Both the position numbers and the translations under genes were made by a program. From positions 478,875 to 542,874 of the forward strand of contig CAJNDT010005768.1 of the NCBI GenBank assembly GCA_905221615.1: DNA of 64,000 nucleotides, written 5' to 3'. Shown one piece after another: positions 29,825-39,430 of the stretch (its first letter is position 1; every line of letters starts with the position of its first letter). The notes under the pieces are model-generated. The model had not been told where the DNA came from, did not search any database, and saw nothing but the letters and a program-made list of their open reading frames with translations. Origin of the DNA: Symbiodinium sp. CCMP2592. Taxonomy: Eukaryota; Sar; Dinophyceae; Suessiales; Symbiodiniaceae.

Positions 29825-30177
29825 GTGCTCAACATTTGCGGTCTGAATGCAGAGCAGAAGCTGCAGAATTGCGAGGTGCGTAGATTTCCACGCTGTTTTG
29901 CACAACCAGTCTCGTCTCATCACGATCGCTGGCAGGACTTCCCGTGGTTAACCCAGAAAGTATCCACGGTTTCCGGTGCTTCCCTTGGGGAAGGCACGGT
30001 TGCTTGCCACGTGTCAATCAACCTGACGTCAGCTGCCCTCCACAGGCCGAGTCGTCATGGCCTTTGCAACTCCGTCTGGGGTTCCGTAAGCCGCGCAGCT
30101 TCGTCCCGAGCCAAGTCAATATCCATCCGTTCGTGTTGAGCAGGTACTACAGCCTCGTGGGCTTGTCGAAGAAATGA
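29825..30177 (+). CDS. Exon candidates, unrecognised
   Basis: A first piece reads NICGLNAEQKLQNCE and ends at a GTGCGT donor at 29876. A second frame, from about 29944, reads VNPESIHGFRCFPWGRHG and later PLQLRLGFRKPRSFVPSQVN to 30175. No family recognised. Confidence 0.35.
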
Positions 30178-30178
30178 G

Positions 30179-30586
30179 ATGCCGCGCTTGAGCAGCCCAG
30201 TGTTGGCACAAGCTCTGGGACCCTTCGGCGGTCCCGTTTGTGAAGATTCTGGTGGAAGCCACCCTGAGCTTTGCTGTGAGGCGCCGGTTCAAAACACTCG
30301 TGTTCGCTGGGAGGGCGAAGCATCGAACACACTGGAGGCTCAGTCGCGGAAAACAAGCCGAAGCCCAGACAGTACACCTAGCCCAGCCCAACTCCTCGAT
30401 TGGATGAACAGATATCGGAAGTCTTCCATCGGAAATAAGAGATCCACCCTCTCCCACGACATACATCTACAACTGAAGCCCATAAGACAATGTGACAGGT
30501 GTAGAGACACAGGGTTGTGCAAGAGCGGGCTCCAGGCTGCAAGTGTCAATAGAAATCATCCGGAAAACAGCTTTGAACCAATCTGA
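30179..30586 (+). CDS. Coding candidate, unrecognised
   Basis: A 135-residue frame beginning with ATG 30178/30179 and rich in Ser, Pro and Arg (SRKTSRSPDSTPSPAQLLDW, RYRKSSIGNKRSTLSHDIHL). Probably a disordered regulatory protein or region. A shorter minus frame overlaps. Confidence 0.35.
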   Translation: MPRLSSPVLAQALGPFGGPVCEDSGGSHPELCCEAPVQNTRVRWEGEASNTLEAQSRKTSRSPDSTPSPAQLLDWMNRYRKSSIGNKRSTLSHDIHLQLKPIRQCDRCRDTGLCKSGLQAASVNRNHPENSFEPI

Positions 30587-30717
30587 AGATGGGGGAAGTG
30601 TCGTCGTGGTGCCCACTTAGCGGTATCCAGACTTGGACCTCTCCTGGACTTTTGGGTGCAGGAGAGGATGCGACATGGCAGCGATGCCTACACTGTGAAC
30701 TCGGCTCGTAGTGTGGA

Positions 30718-31205
30718 GTGGCAGATGGACCTAGGATGACAATGTATGGATTGCAGCAAATCTTGAGCCCGGATTCACACATACTTCGATATGTATTGTG
30801 CTGGAGACATCAGTTTCGCATCGCCCACACTTCGCTACTGGTCGTGAAAGGGGAAATAGCAGTCGAATGCCGTCATAGGCGTAAGCATACTCTACCAGAC
30901 GCTATCAGGGATTGGCATAGCAAATTAGCCAGTAGCAGCATTGCACTCCATGGAAGAGAGGTGAAGGCAAGGCACCTTTGGGCACAGGGCATTTTTTCAT
31001 TTGGTGCATGCCGGGATCGGGCAAACCAGGTGATGGAGAGGACTGCCATAGAGATAACCGGTGGCACGACGGAGTGGACGAGCAGGCTTATGCTGTGTAT
31101 GGCTTTCCAGTGTTCGACTTGTTTGGTCCGGTTGCTCTCTCTATGAGGCTAAGCCTGAAGAAGGCGATGGAAAGGTATGGCGAGGCTGGGTTCTCGGATT
31201 GGCTG
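30718..31205 (+). CDS. Coding candidate, first part
   Basis: A frame from 30718 reads GPRMTMYGLQQILSPDSHIL and on to 31146. A second frame, 30978-31221, is the more convincing from 31035: DGVDEQAYAVYGFPVFDLFG, KKAMERYGEAGFSDWLLVPQ. It appears to continue in another frame at about 31228. Confidence 0.4.
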
Positions 31206-31227
31206 CTCGTTCCTCAGATGTGACGGT

Positions 31228-31378
31228 GTGGTGCGGAAGCCGGTGGCAGGTTATGGGTTGTCACATGGGGCAGCGCGGCGTGGACAAGCCTGTCGTGCGT
31301 TACGTCACGGGCGAGGTGGCTCAGGCTGCGCACGAAGCACTGAGGACTGAGAGAGATTCGAGAGATGAATCGAAGTGA
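31228..31378 (+). CDS. C-terminal part of the gene at 31 kb
   Basis: Reads RWQVMGCHMGQRGVDKPVVR then VTGEVAQAAHEALRTERDSR and stops at TGA 31376-31378. It joins the previous part (LLVPQ) if 20 bases (31208-31227, GT...AG) are removed; that is too short for a normal intron, so a frameshifting indel or decay is the alternative. Confidence 0.45.
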
Positions 31379-31650
31379 GAATTTTTCGAGCGAGTAATTC
31401 GCGCATCCCCCTCCCTTGGGGCAGGAAGGGGGAGATCGTGCTGGATGGCATGATCCTACAGGGCGACTGGAAGCCAGACCGACCAAGGCTCCGGCCGCCA
31501 CGCTCCCTCACTTGTTTTTCCGTGTCTGTCCATGCAATGAGGCCTGCAGCTGAACCCATGAAGCCGCGGGAGAGCGTCATGGAGATGAGCCCTGGCTGCA
31601 AGATGCGGCAAGCGTCCGCAAGCCTGGCAGGGTCTTGTGTGCCTGCATGA
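31375..31650 (+). CDS. Weak coding candidate
   Basis: Reads KGEIVLDGMILQGDWKPDRP then a Pro/Arg/Met-rich stretch to 31648. A 183-residue minus frame (31305-31856) overlaps. Low confidence. Confidence 0.25.
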   Translation: MRIFRASNSRIPLPWGRKGEIVLDGMILQGDWKPDRPRLRPPRSLTCFSVSVHAMRPAAEPMKPRESVMEMSPGCKMRQASASLAGSCVPA

Positions 31651-31786
31651 AGCCGTGAGGACGAGCCGTGATTTTCTAACAGGCGCTGCCTCTTTAGCAA
31701 CAAGTCATCAAGTGCCAGCGTTCTTGCAGTCAAGATTCTGAAAGTCTGTTGAAACTGACGACTATGTTGCGTCGCTGCATTGCAGG

Positions 31787-31960
31787 CATGAAAGCACGGG
31801 GTGACCGCAGTCGGAGCCGGGACCGCCGGCGTCGAAGCGCAGAGCTCATTAAACACGGGCGAGTCGAAGCGCAGTTCTCTTCTGGAATGTTGTCGGACTG
31901 AGTCTGTTTATCGAGGCAGAAGCCGTGATCGCCGCCGTCGGTGAGGACCTCTGGCAGAGA
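31787..31960 (+). CDS. RS-rich (Arg/Ser) exons, possible splicing-factor tail
   Basis: After TTGCAG the frame reads GMKARGDRSRSRDRRRRSAE then LIKHGRVEAQFSSGML. A second short piece at about 31902 in another frame reads YRGRSRDRRRR before a stop. Arg-Ser/Arg-Asp runs are typical of SR-type splicing factors and other nuclear RNA proteins. No RNA-recognition motif is visible nearby. Confidence 0.4.
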
Positions 31961-32051
31961 GTGGAGACGCTACGGAACAAGGGGACAAAAGCTTACCTGC
32001 TCTCAGAGTGTCTGCAAGCATGCTTGCTGGTATTCATTCAACTAATTTGCC

Positions 32052-32342
32052 TTGAACCTGCATTTGAGTGTTCCTGCTGTCTGTAGCATTGGGCTCAATG
32101 CACTGTTCGCGCTCGTTCCGGTTTCAGTGGAGCGCCATTGGGTCTCACATGATCTTTTTTCCCATAGGGTTGACTTGTGCGGATGGTCCACACATACACA
32201 ATGGCCACTCCACGCAGTAGTCAGATTGCGGGCACTTGCCCAGTCTCTGCCGGACAGTGCTGTTCCTGGTTTCTTGCCCCCGGCTGGCCATGAACCCGAT
32301 ACAGCCAATACAATTCCAGAACTTCCAGGCCAGTTCACATGA
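32052..32342 (+). CDS. Coding candidate, unrecognised
   Basis: A 96-residue frame reads GLNALFALVPVSVERHWVSH and ends LPPAGHEPDTANTIPELPGQ. A Pro/Glu-rich end. No family recognised. Confidence 0.3.
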   Translation: MNLHLSVPAVCSIGLNALFALVPVSVERHWVSHDLFSHRVDLCGWSTHTQWPLHAVVRLRALAQSLPDSAVPGFLPPAGHEPDTANTIPELPGQFT

Positions 32343-32511
32343 GTCTGTCAGTCCGTCGTTGCTTGATGATCTTTTTTACTTTGGGGTATCATTCCATGTT
32401 CAAGGTGCAGCTGCATCCGCCATGCACTGTGAAGAACACGAATCTGGATCGCACTGTTTCCACACCTTCCCACGTGACCAGACCAAGTGATTGGCTGTCC
32501 TGCTCCCGTAC

Positions 32512-32622
32512 CGAGGTTCCTGAACGTACCCGAGGAGAGTGTCTCCAGCGATGAAGAGCTTTACACTCCCTTCGAAAGGTGCAACATGTCAGCGCCTCCA
32601 GTTCTCCAGGAGAGCACCTAGT
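32512..32622 (+). CDS. Acidic C-terminal exon
   Basis: After a CGAGG-type acceptor the frame reads FLNVPEESVSSDEELYTPFE then RCNMSAPPVLQEST and stops at 32620. No Met in this frame. Acidic SSDEE could be a casein-kinase-type site (inference). Function unknown. Confidence 0.45.
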
Positions 32623-32800
32623 GCAGCCGTACATCCGGTTCCTGGGAATGAAGTTGTCCTGAGTCTCGGCACAGGATCCGGCATATGTCCAGCCGGAGAG
32701 CACAGCGGTACCTTGGCGGCTGATGTGTTAGGAGTGAAAAAATGATCTCCACGAATCTGCGTGTGCGCTCATGTGGCGAGTGAAGCGACGGTGAGTCCGA

Positions 32801-33003
32801 GTGATTCTCGTGGGGTGTGACAGACCAAAACACCAGCATGCGAAGTCAGTTGCAGTTTCAGAGGAGAAGGCCCGGAACATCTCGAAGGCAGAACCCCAAT
32901 CATCAGCCAAGGCTTGCAACTACTACATGCGCCTGCCCGGCCCATGCCCGTCAATCTTGCAGCTTTCCTTCCCTGACGGCCTCAGTGACTCTTGGAACGT
33001 ATG
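32801..33003 (+). CDS. Coding candidate, unrecognised
   Basis: Reads VAVSEEKARNISKAEPQSSA then KACNYYMRLPGPCPSILQLS, ending at a stop near 33005. A second plus frame overlaps. Confidence 0.3.
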
Positions 33004-33129
33004 TTAGCAGCGGTGAGTTCGGATTTCGTCCGCAGTGTTTCCAACTCCGCTTTCAAGACTCCGCAGCCGAGGAAGGTGACCAACATCGGTTCAGGACGGT
33101 GGTGGTGTAGCCCCCCCACACAACATTGA

Positions 33130-34198
33130 AACGGCCTCGGCACAACAGCTGATTGTGGAAGATGAAAAAGTCTCGAACACCAAGAAGACTGAATTTTTGA
33201 AACACGCAAGACAACGCGGGATAACAACAAGCGAGTGCTCGTGGTCGTGATGGTGGTGGTGGTGGTTTGAGACTGCCGAGACCTCAGGCTTTCGGCATCA
33301 CAGGATGTCAAGGCTCGCTGCTCCCCATGTCCTCCTCTGATTTAAGACCGCTGCTCCTCCATTCCTCCTTGTTCCGATCTCTTCAAAGTTTGAGGCAGGG
33401 TTTCGCGCCCAACACCCTTTCTCCAACCCCCTTTCCTTTCAATTCGAGAGTTTGCCTTGATCCCAGTCGTTTTTGGTTCGTTTTGATTTGATATTGTGCT
33501 GTTCCCCACGAGGATTTACGGATGTTCAGGTGTTGCCACTCGGGGATGCGATTCCTTTCGCCGTTTGCTAAACTGCACGGCTCTCCGGAGGGGGAGAGTT
33601 GAGGGTTTAGGCGGGCTTTAGGCCTTCCGTCTCGCGACCCGCTCTTTTGAGATGTTTCCGGCTTTATCGCTTGCCATTCCCTGCTGCTGTCGGGGTAAGT
33701 TTAGGGCTTGCCACTATTGTTTTGGGTTCGGGTTTGACCGCGTGCCACCACCTGGGCCGAAGGGCAGATTGTGTTCTACTCCCCACGCCTCCAGGGTTGG
33801 AAAGTTGTTGAAAAAGTCAGGGCTTCACATCGGGGGTATCTTCTTTGTGATTTCGGGAACCACTGCAATCGCTGTTGAATTGCAAGGCATGATACGAACA
33901 TGTACAGGCTGTTGCGTTGTCCTGTCACCATCACGATTGTTGCAGAGGGTTAGGATAGAAAGATCGCTGTCCTGGCGCCTGTTCGTGTTTTCTCGATATT
34001 GATAGTGGTTCATCGAGTTTTGACAATGGGCCTGGGCCTTCCTTAGTTTTACTGCCGTGTTTGTTCGCAAGTCTCATGTCCTCCGAAATTCGAGTCGCCG
34101 TTTCAGTCTTCGCTTTATGCTGAGAATTATGTAAGCATCGAATGCGCGTTCTTGCGTTGTTGCTGCTTGTTTGCTCGATTTCGTTTGGTTGTTGATGT
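33130..34198. other. T-rich region with little coding signal
   Basis: Contains a GTGGTGGTGGTGG run (33243-33267) and some GGGTTTAGG-like words near 33605. A 116-residue plus frame at 33652-34002 has a hydrophobic segment, but its composition does not look coding. Probably intergenic. Confidence 0.4.
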
Positions 34199-34660
34199 AT
34201 GTTGGACAGTTCCATCGTCATCAGTGTCTATAATATCAGCCTATGCTACAGCGCTACGGGCGCGTGTTATCGGACTACAATGTTCAGAGTAGGATTGGAC
34301 CAGCATGCCATGTCGCAACGCTGCCAAACGGGTTCAAATGACTATATTGCAAATAAGTACACTTCACACTTGGCTTTAGAATGCTTCGGACGCATTGGTG
34401 GTGCCTGCCTGTGGCGCAGGATTCAGGAGCAAGGCGGCAAAGTTGTACAACAGGACTTTGAGTGTCAAGCAGAGGAGATGATGCACCCTGGTGCTTGCCT
34501 TGATTCCTATTGCCAGGAGAAGAAACAATCCAAGAATGTTTCGCTGCTCGCTGAGCAACAGAGCACTGTCCAGAGACGAAGATACGATTTTGTTCGAACT
34601 CACTCAGGTCGTCGTCTTCACAGGACGAGCCAGAGCCACAACCTGGAGTTCAGCCGATGA
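34199..34660 (+). CDS. Coding candidate upstream of the CCCH exon
   Basis: A 153-residue frame reads HLALECFGRIGGACLWRRIQ, EQGGKVVQQDFECQAEEMMH and SVSLLAEQQSTVQRRRYDF-like segments. It could be the N-terminal part of the CCCH zinc-finger gene that follows, since both are plus and 100 bases apart. Confidence 0.35.
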   Translation: MLDSSIVISVYNISLCYSATGACYRTTMFRVGLDQHAMSQRCQTGSNDYIANKYTSHLALECFGRIGGACLWRRIQEQGGKVVQQDFECQAEEMMHPGACLDSYCQEKKQSKNVSLLAEQQSTVQRRRYDFVRTHSGRRLHRTSQSHNLEFSR

Positions 34661-34753
34661 AAAGCGCTGGGAGTGTTGGACATCCTGACACTTGCAAGGC
34701 GATGTGCTGCCATACAAGGGCGTGTCTGATGCCTGGATCCCTCGAACCGCCAG

Positions 34754-34969
34754 GAGTGCACCTTCTATTTCTTCAGTGCTGCGGGTTGCCGCAACGGAGC
34801 CGACTGCACCTTCTGCCACGAGTTTCATCCAAGGACAGCTTTTTGTCGACCTTCTGTCACGTGTGCTTGCATGGGTTTGGCCAGGAAGAACAACAAGAAG
34901 AATAGGCGCATCATGCGAACATTGCAGACACGCTCGCTGCTTAAAGCGTGGCACGGTTTCCAGACATGA
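34754..34969 (+). CDS. CCCH-type zinc-finger protein, C-terminal exon(s)
   Basis: The frame reads ECTFYFFSAAGCRNGADCTF then CHEFHPR, giving C-x9-C-x5-C-x3-H, a CCCH finger of the kind that binds single-stranded RNA. The basic KNNKKNRRIMRTLQ follows and the frame stops at TGA 34967-34969. A short intron may lie between HEFHPR and the basic tail (an AG|G acceptor at about 34887), but the frame is open throughout. An in-frame TGA at about 34728 shows that an exon starts after the CCAG at 34753. Probably nuclear or cytoplasmic RNA regulation. Confidence 0.6.
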   Translation, partial: ECTFYFFSAAGCRNGADCTFCHEFHPRTAFCRPSVTCACMGLARKNNKKNRRIMRTLQTRSLLKAWHGFQT

Positions 34970-35350
34970 TGATGCAATTTCATGGTTGTGCTGGATGTCT
35001 TGCAGTCTCGTGCAGCAGAGGCGTTGTTTTCTGAATGCTCGGCCGGGCATGGATGTGCAGTGTCTTCTGGTGAGGTGAGCATCACGACACTTCACAAGAT
35101 GGCAAGGAGGTCACAGAGGCAGCAGTGAGTGTAGATTTCCTCTGTGACTTGTTGAACGCCAACGTCTGGTTGAGCAAAGGACAAGCCTGAGCACGAGGGC
35201 CAAAGCACACCAAGCAGTGAATGTCAAAGCTTGCCAACCGCGGAGAAGATCGAAAAGGTGAAGGTCCAAGAGAAGAGTGTCCAGGAAATTTCGAGCGAAG
35301 GCCGAGATTCCGTGGTTGCAGCTAGTTCAGGGCGGTCGGTTCTCATGCGA
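34970..35350. other. Unassigned stretch
   Basis: Short frames only. Possibly the 3' untranslated region of the CCCH gene and an intergenic gap. Confidence 0.3.
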
Positions 35351-35358
35351 GCTTTCGG

Positions 35359-35568
35359 TTGCGGTTGCGTCGCATGGCAGGTGAAGTGCCCGCTGTCATG
35401 AGTTCGGGCGGTGACGGCATGCTGCGGGTGAGCTATGAGAAGGCTGGTGATGTGCTGGGGTTTCCATTGCTTGGTAGTGACATGTCTCTACTGGAGGCCA
35501 CATCGGCCGGGACTTCGGACAGTAGTTCCTCAGCTGCAATCTTCGTTGAAGCAGGATGCAGCACTTAG
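35359..35568 (+). CDS. Coding candidate, unrecognised
   Basis: Reads RMAGEVPAVMSSGGDGMLRV then SYEKAGDVLGFPLLGSDMSL and a Ser/Ala-rich end, stopping at 35566. The in-frame ATG at about 35374 could be a start. It may be joined with the exon below. Confidence 0.4.
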   Translation: MRLRRMAGEVPAVMSSGGDGMLRVSYEKAGDVLGFPLLGSDMSLLEATSAGTSDSSSSAAIFVEAGCST

Positions 35569-35569
35569 A

Positions 35570-35909
35570 CGCAATTCCGGCTTTGCCTTTCGATCTGCTA
35601 CTTCCAGCGAGAACAGATCACCCCAGGCGGGCCTGTTGCCTTGACGCTCATTGCGGGAGTTCGCACTCACCTGCGTAATTTGGCTTGCAAGAGCTCCCCG
35701 TCTTGGAGTGGCCGTCATGTAGTGGCGACAGCAAAGGCCCGCAGCTTCACTACGCCAGTGCAGAGGGACAGCGCTGCTTGGAACCTACCCTGGCTTTTGT
35801 GGTGCAGCCGCCGCTTCCTGCAGGCGAGTGCCCTTCGGCCTCGGTCGAGATGACTTTCGTGCAGAAGCCCGCCAGGCTTGAGCATGGACGCGAAGACCGG
35901 CAGTATTAG
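35570..35909 (+). CDS. Exons of the gene at 35.4 kb
   Basis: One frame reads CYFQREQITPGGPVALTLIA then GVRTHLRN. From 35685 another reads QELPVLEWPSCSGDSKGPQL, HYASAEGQRCLEPTLAFVV and EMTFVQKPARLEHGREDRQY to a stop at 35907. The second is the more convincing. Intron limits not resolved. Confidence 0.45.
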
Positions 35910-35987
35910 CGGCATTCCGGAGTCCTCCCAGAAGGCCAGAGATGTGCTTTTGGGCTCCTTTCCCGTTCGTCCTCCCTGACCAGGCAG

Positions 35988-36350
35988 GTGTGCATGTCGT
36001 CACAGTCAAAGTTCCTGATTCCTGGCTGCACGGGTCTTCGCAGAGCGGAAAGCCTGGCAGACTTTTTGTTCTCTACGACGTGTATTAAGCCGAAGCTTCC
36101 GGGTAAAGATCGGATCGGTGAGGCGCAGGGCTATGGTGGCATTGCACTTGGAGACGTTCCTCTGGCGAGCTGCAAGCTATTCCTGACGGAAGCATGCTTA
36201 GTTTTCCCCAACGGTTGCAGAACTGCCACGGCATCCCCGAAGCTTTCAAGGTCCGACCGCTACAAAACTTCATACTCACCGGGACGGATTCGACAGAGGT
36301 TTCGCTCAGCGCGTCCGATCCCTAGGCCGGTGCATGTCATTTCTGGATAG
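35988..36350 (+). CDS. Coding candidate, unrecognised
   Basis: A 120-residue frame reads ESLADFLFSTTCIKPKLPGK, YGGIALGDVPLASCKLFLTE and an Arg/Ser-rich end. Possibly a new gene or the last exons of the previous one. Confidence 0.35.
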   Translation: MCMSSQSKFLIPGCTGLRRAESLADFLFSTTCIKPKLPGKDRIGEAQGYGGIALGDVPLASCKLFLTEACLVFPNGCRTATASPKLSRSDRYKTSYSPGRIRQRFRSARPIPRPVHVISG

Positions 36351-36413
36351 ACGTAGCAGCGTAGCATCTCTAGAAATGCAACGGCTAGCAGTGTCGGAGC
36401 AGACATCTGGCAG

Positions 36414-36596
36414 GTGTTGTCACGAGATGAATGCACAGAAGCAAGAGTGAGCCACGCTGTGGAACACTCATGTTGCTTTATCAAGAGCTGCGTTGGCCGC
36501 GTTCCCATGATTCCGGTCAGCGTGCAGCTATTTTGGTATCTTTGTGCACTTTGGAAAGCGGTTGCTGTTCTCGTCCAGCATGGCTGGAGGTTTTAG
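36414..36596 (+). CDS. Hydrophobic coding candidate
   Basis: Reads VGRVPMIPVSVQLFWYLCAL then WKAVAVLVQHGWRF and stops at 36594. The hydrophobic run could be one membrane-spanning segment. Confidence 0.3.
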   Translation: MLSRDECTEARVSHAVEHSCCFIKSCVGRVPMIPVSVQLFWYLCALWKAVAVLVQHGWRF

Positions 36597-36746
36597 GTCT
36601 CGTGCGATGGTGCTGAGAAAGTCCTTTACAGTTGCTGCAACGAGTTGATGCATTGGTGTAGGCTTGAGATGTACGGAGAGTCGGCAACGACGTTCCAGAC
36701 ATTGCAGTGTTCTCGAGCTTGAATAGCTGCCAGCCTAATCAGACCT

Positions 36747-37007
36747 GTGATGGTGGTGGCAGCTATTTGCGATTGTATGCCTGTGGAGCTCTGCCAATGG
36801 CTGCAGCTCCACCCAGATCTCCATGGTCAGATCGCAGTCGGGCACGCAACACAGTTTCTGTGGGCTCGCTGCCGGCAGTGGCCAGGAGCTTCAAGTTTCA
36901 TAAGTCCGTTCAAGCCATGTCCCACTATGTGGGAAATTCCATTGAGCGGCTGGAATAGGATCTCTGTTCGTTCTGTTCTGCAGTGCATGGTGAGAGGTCT
37001 TGTCTGA
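36747..37007 (+). CDS. Coding candidate, unrecognised
   Basis: Reads VELCQWLQLHPDLHGQIAVG then HATQFLWARCRQWPGASSFI to a stop at 37005. Another plus frame overlaps. No family recognised. Confidence 0.3.
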   Translation: MMVVAAICDCMPVELCQWLQLHPDLHGQIAVGHATQFLWARCRQWPGASSFISPFKPCPTMWEIPLSGWNRISVRSVLQCMVRGLV

Positions 37008-37009
37008 CT

Positions 37010-37495
37010 TCCCATGAGAGGAGCATGATGTGGACCATTGCAGTTTGTCCCGTTTTTCAGGCATAAGAACTTAATTCAAGCAATCTGATCCATCGAAGAA
37101 CTTTAGAGCATGCAATCCTTGATTGGCAGGACAAGACCTCCACGGTGCACTGTTCAGACTAGTTCCCTCCCCTTGATCTACCTGTGCTGTGCAGTTTCAT
37201 ACGAGCTCGAGCTCGCGGTTCCGACCCGCTGTGGTGCGAGGTCAAAACATGTCTACGTGGCCTTCTGCAAGTAAGCTAGCATCCGAGTCACAGGGGTCAC
37301 ACGAGGTTTTCTGAGCCACCAACGGTCAACGAATCTGCTATACTCGCAAGGCGCTGTTAAGGCTAGGATGAGAAGGACGCATCGTTCAGCCCTTTCAGAC
37401 CGAGTCGCAACTGGAGAGAACGGGATGTTGCAGGGGCTGGGTTGCATGGGATCCCGCATGGGGCCGTGACACTCCTTGGCTCGTGTTCTGCTTGG
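37010..37495. other. Unassigned stretch
   Basis: No convincing exon. A 161-residue minus frame (37395-37880) crosses its end, but the plus exons there look better. Confidence 0.3.
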
Positions 37496-37499
37496 CCAG

Positions 37500-37622
37500 A
37501 TGGCGCTGCGCGCGCTCTTTTCTCTCAAGGTGCAGTTTAGCAGAGGGGAGGCGGCTATGCGAGTTCGCGAGGCCGGTGACATGCCAGCAGGTAGACTCGG
37601 CAGGCAGATGGAGCAAGATTGA
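37500..37622 (+). CDS. Short exon, unrecognised
   Basis: After GGCCAG the frame reads MALRALFSLKVQFSRGEAAM then RVREAGDMPAGRLGRQMEQD and stops at 37618. ATG at 37500 might be a start codon. Amphipathic basic helix; a GTAGAC donor lies at 37589. Confidence 0.4.
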   Translation: MALRALFSLKVQFSRGEAAMRVREAGDMPAGRLGRQMEQD

Positions 37623-37628
37623 GCGTGA

Positions 37629-37841
37629 GTGCGAAGCGTCCGAATTGCAAGGACTCAGCTTGCCGCAGCCATGAGCACTCTGCCCATGGAGCAGGGCTCC
37701 AAGCTCTCTAAAGTTGAGAGACTGAGGGACTGCTGCTACGGATGTCACAGATTGCCAGCTGTCTGCAGGATTCACACCGACATCATCGGTGATAAGTTGT
37801 GCGCACTCACCAGCACCGCACCAGCGCCATGTTTCTTTTGA
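37629..37841 (+). CDS. Short coding candidate with Cys pairs
   Basis: Reads AAAMSTLPMEQGSKLSKVER then LRDCCYGCHRLPAVCRIHTD and stops at 37839. An ATG at 37670 in good context could be a start. Confidence 0.35.
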   Translation: MRSVRIARTQLAAAMSTLPMEQGSKLSKVERLRDCCYGCHRLPAVCRIHTDIIGDKLCALTSTAPAPCFF

Positions 37842-37844
37842 CGA

Positions 37845-38313
37845 AGTGGCGTTTTCAAGGTACGCCTCGCGGAACCACAATCAGCTACGCGTCTTGGCGG
37901 CATGGAATCTGGCTCGGCTCCCCGACTTTCATGCACAGCGTTTTTGAAGATTCAGTGGCTGAGGCCAAGTGTATCAGGGCTCTGCTTCCAATCGATCGCA
38001 GATTGTAGCAGCCTCAGTCTCCATCTTTGGTGGTGGCAGCGGAGTGGAGGGAGAGACACTCTCAGGACTGGAACCTTACCCTTCGCCAAGTAAGGAGACC
38101 GAAGGAGGTTTGCACACTGGGCGGTTGGTGCAAGAGTTTAGCATGCGCAGACTGCCCGTCAGATTAAGTCGGCTTCCTCCGCTCCCAACTTGCACACTTC
38201 TGAGTTGTTGGAGAGCCGGCAGCCCAGCCTCGATTTGCTCGGATCGCTCGCTGGCTTTCGCGGCTTCGCAAGATTCTGCAAGATTCTGGTGTGTTTGTGA
38301 GTGCGAGTTATGA
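37845..38313 (+). CDS. Exon candidates, unrecognised
   Basis: One frame (37799-38006) reads TKWRFQGTPRGTTISYASWR then EDSVAEAKCIRALLPIDRRL. A second, from 37969, reads RSQIVAASVSIFGGGSGVEG, ETLSGLEPYPSPSKETEGGL and LVQEFSMRRLPV. The second is a fair Ser/Gly-rich coding segment to 38311. Confidence 0.35.
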
Positions 38314-38319
38314 GAAAAC

Positions 38320-38553
38320 GTGCCGGATCTCAGGCCGAACACGGCGAGAGCCGCTGGCTCCAGAGCATCCCGACGGTCCGTGCGAGACTTTCTCAAGTTC
38401 AGAGATCAGTGCAGTCAAGATCTCGCATCAGTCCGAGGTATCATGGCGAAAGCCAAGCTCGGGGGAAATACCAGAACTTCGCCAACTCCGCACACATGCG
38501 ACCCACTTGCATTCCTTCTATCTTTCTTTGGCCTGTCTCTAGTGCAGGATTAG
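38320..38553 (+). CDS. Exon candidate, unrecognised
   Basis: Reads SVRDFLKFRDQCSQDLASVR then GIMAKAKLGGNTRTSPT. A 165-residue frame (38301-38798) overlaps and contains a hydrophobic segment (AGLGIVSTNWFLIGATVWCG) downstream. Both may hold parts of one gene. Confidence 0.35.
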   Translation: MPDLRPNTARAAGSRASRRSVRDFLKFRDQCSQDLASVRGIMAKAKLGGNTRTSPTPHTCDPLAFLLSFFGLSLVQD

Positions 38554-38559
38554 GCATCG

Positions 38560-38922
38560 TTTCGACCAACTGGTTCTTGATAGGTGCAACGGTTTGGTGC
38601 GGCACTCTTCTGGCCCAGCTCCAAGCATCGAGTGGCAGCTCAATCTACGTGGGGGGCGCCGGCCCTAGACGATGCGTTGGCACCTATGGCGGATGGGTGA
38701 TGGCCTTTCACCGGAAGCCGAGGATCCATCAGAATGACTTCAAGACGAAGTGGCGCAGACATCATGCCCGACCCCACCAGCCTCGTTCCGAGACATGATG
38801 TGGGCTTTTGTCGGCACAGCCTCTTGCAATGTGCTGGGAGGTCATTTGACTACATGGCTGCAGTGAGCTCAGATGCCCACCGGATTCTGTATAGCACAGA
38901 CCTTTGCCTGCAAAGTCGATGA
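38560..38922 (+). CDS. Exon candidates, possible membrane segment
   Basis: In one frame, 38545-38700 reads a hydrophobic run followed by SSGSSIYVGGAGPRRCVGTY. From 38734 another frame reads SGADIMPDPTSLVPRHDVGF then RSFDYMAAVSSDAHRILYST to 38920. Confidence 0.3.
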
Positions 38923-38944
38923 GCAGAGGACAACTGCAGCAAGA

Positions 38945-39092
38945 GCAATGAAGCCTACCAGAACTCGCAAACCACGCCCGAGGAGTTCGCAGCAGCAGAT
39001 GTCTGCCAAGCTTTGCCTGAGAGTGAATTGGCAGGATCGGCGGTACGACCGCCGCTATGGGGCGCTCTCAATAGAAACTATTCGGGATGTCA
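38945..39092 (+). CDS. Exon without Met, unrecognised
   Basis: Reads NEAYQNSQTTPEEFAAADVC then QALPESELAGSAVRPPLWGA and LNRNYSGCQ, ending close to a possible splice site at about 39092. Good protein composition in this frame only. Confidence 0.4.
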
Positions 39093-39430
39093 GCCACTCA
39101 ATCTGCGTCTGCTTCGCCCTGCTTCCTGCACGCCACTCCTTCGGTGCAGGATCCGGTGAGCTTCCGACGGTGGCCAGGCTGTGAGGGCACACAGGCCTTC
39201 AAGCAAGACTTGCTGGGAGAAGCTATCTCTCACACTCCTTGCACTGGCAAACAGTACTTCACGGCAGTGCATCTGCCTCGTGCCCGTGTTGGCTCACAGC
39301 TATGGGCGGCTGTGCGCCCGGAAGACAGCGAGTCTCGCTGTTGTAGCCAGACAAGAGAATATCCGAACGGTACGGGTAGGACCAGAGCCAGAAACGCCAT
39401 AGACAGTAGGTTTGCCCCGGCAGCGCAGTC

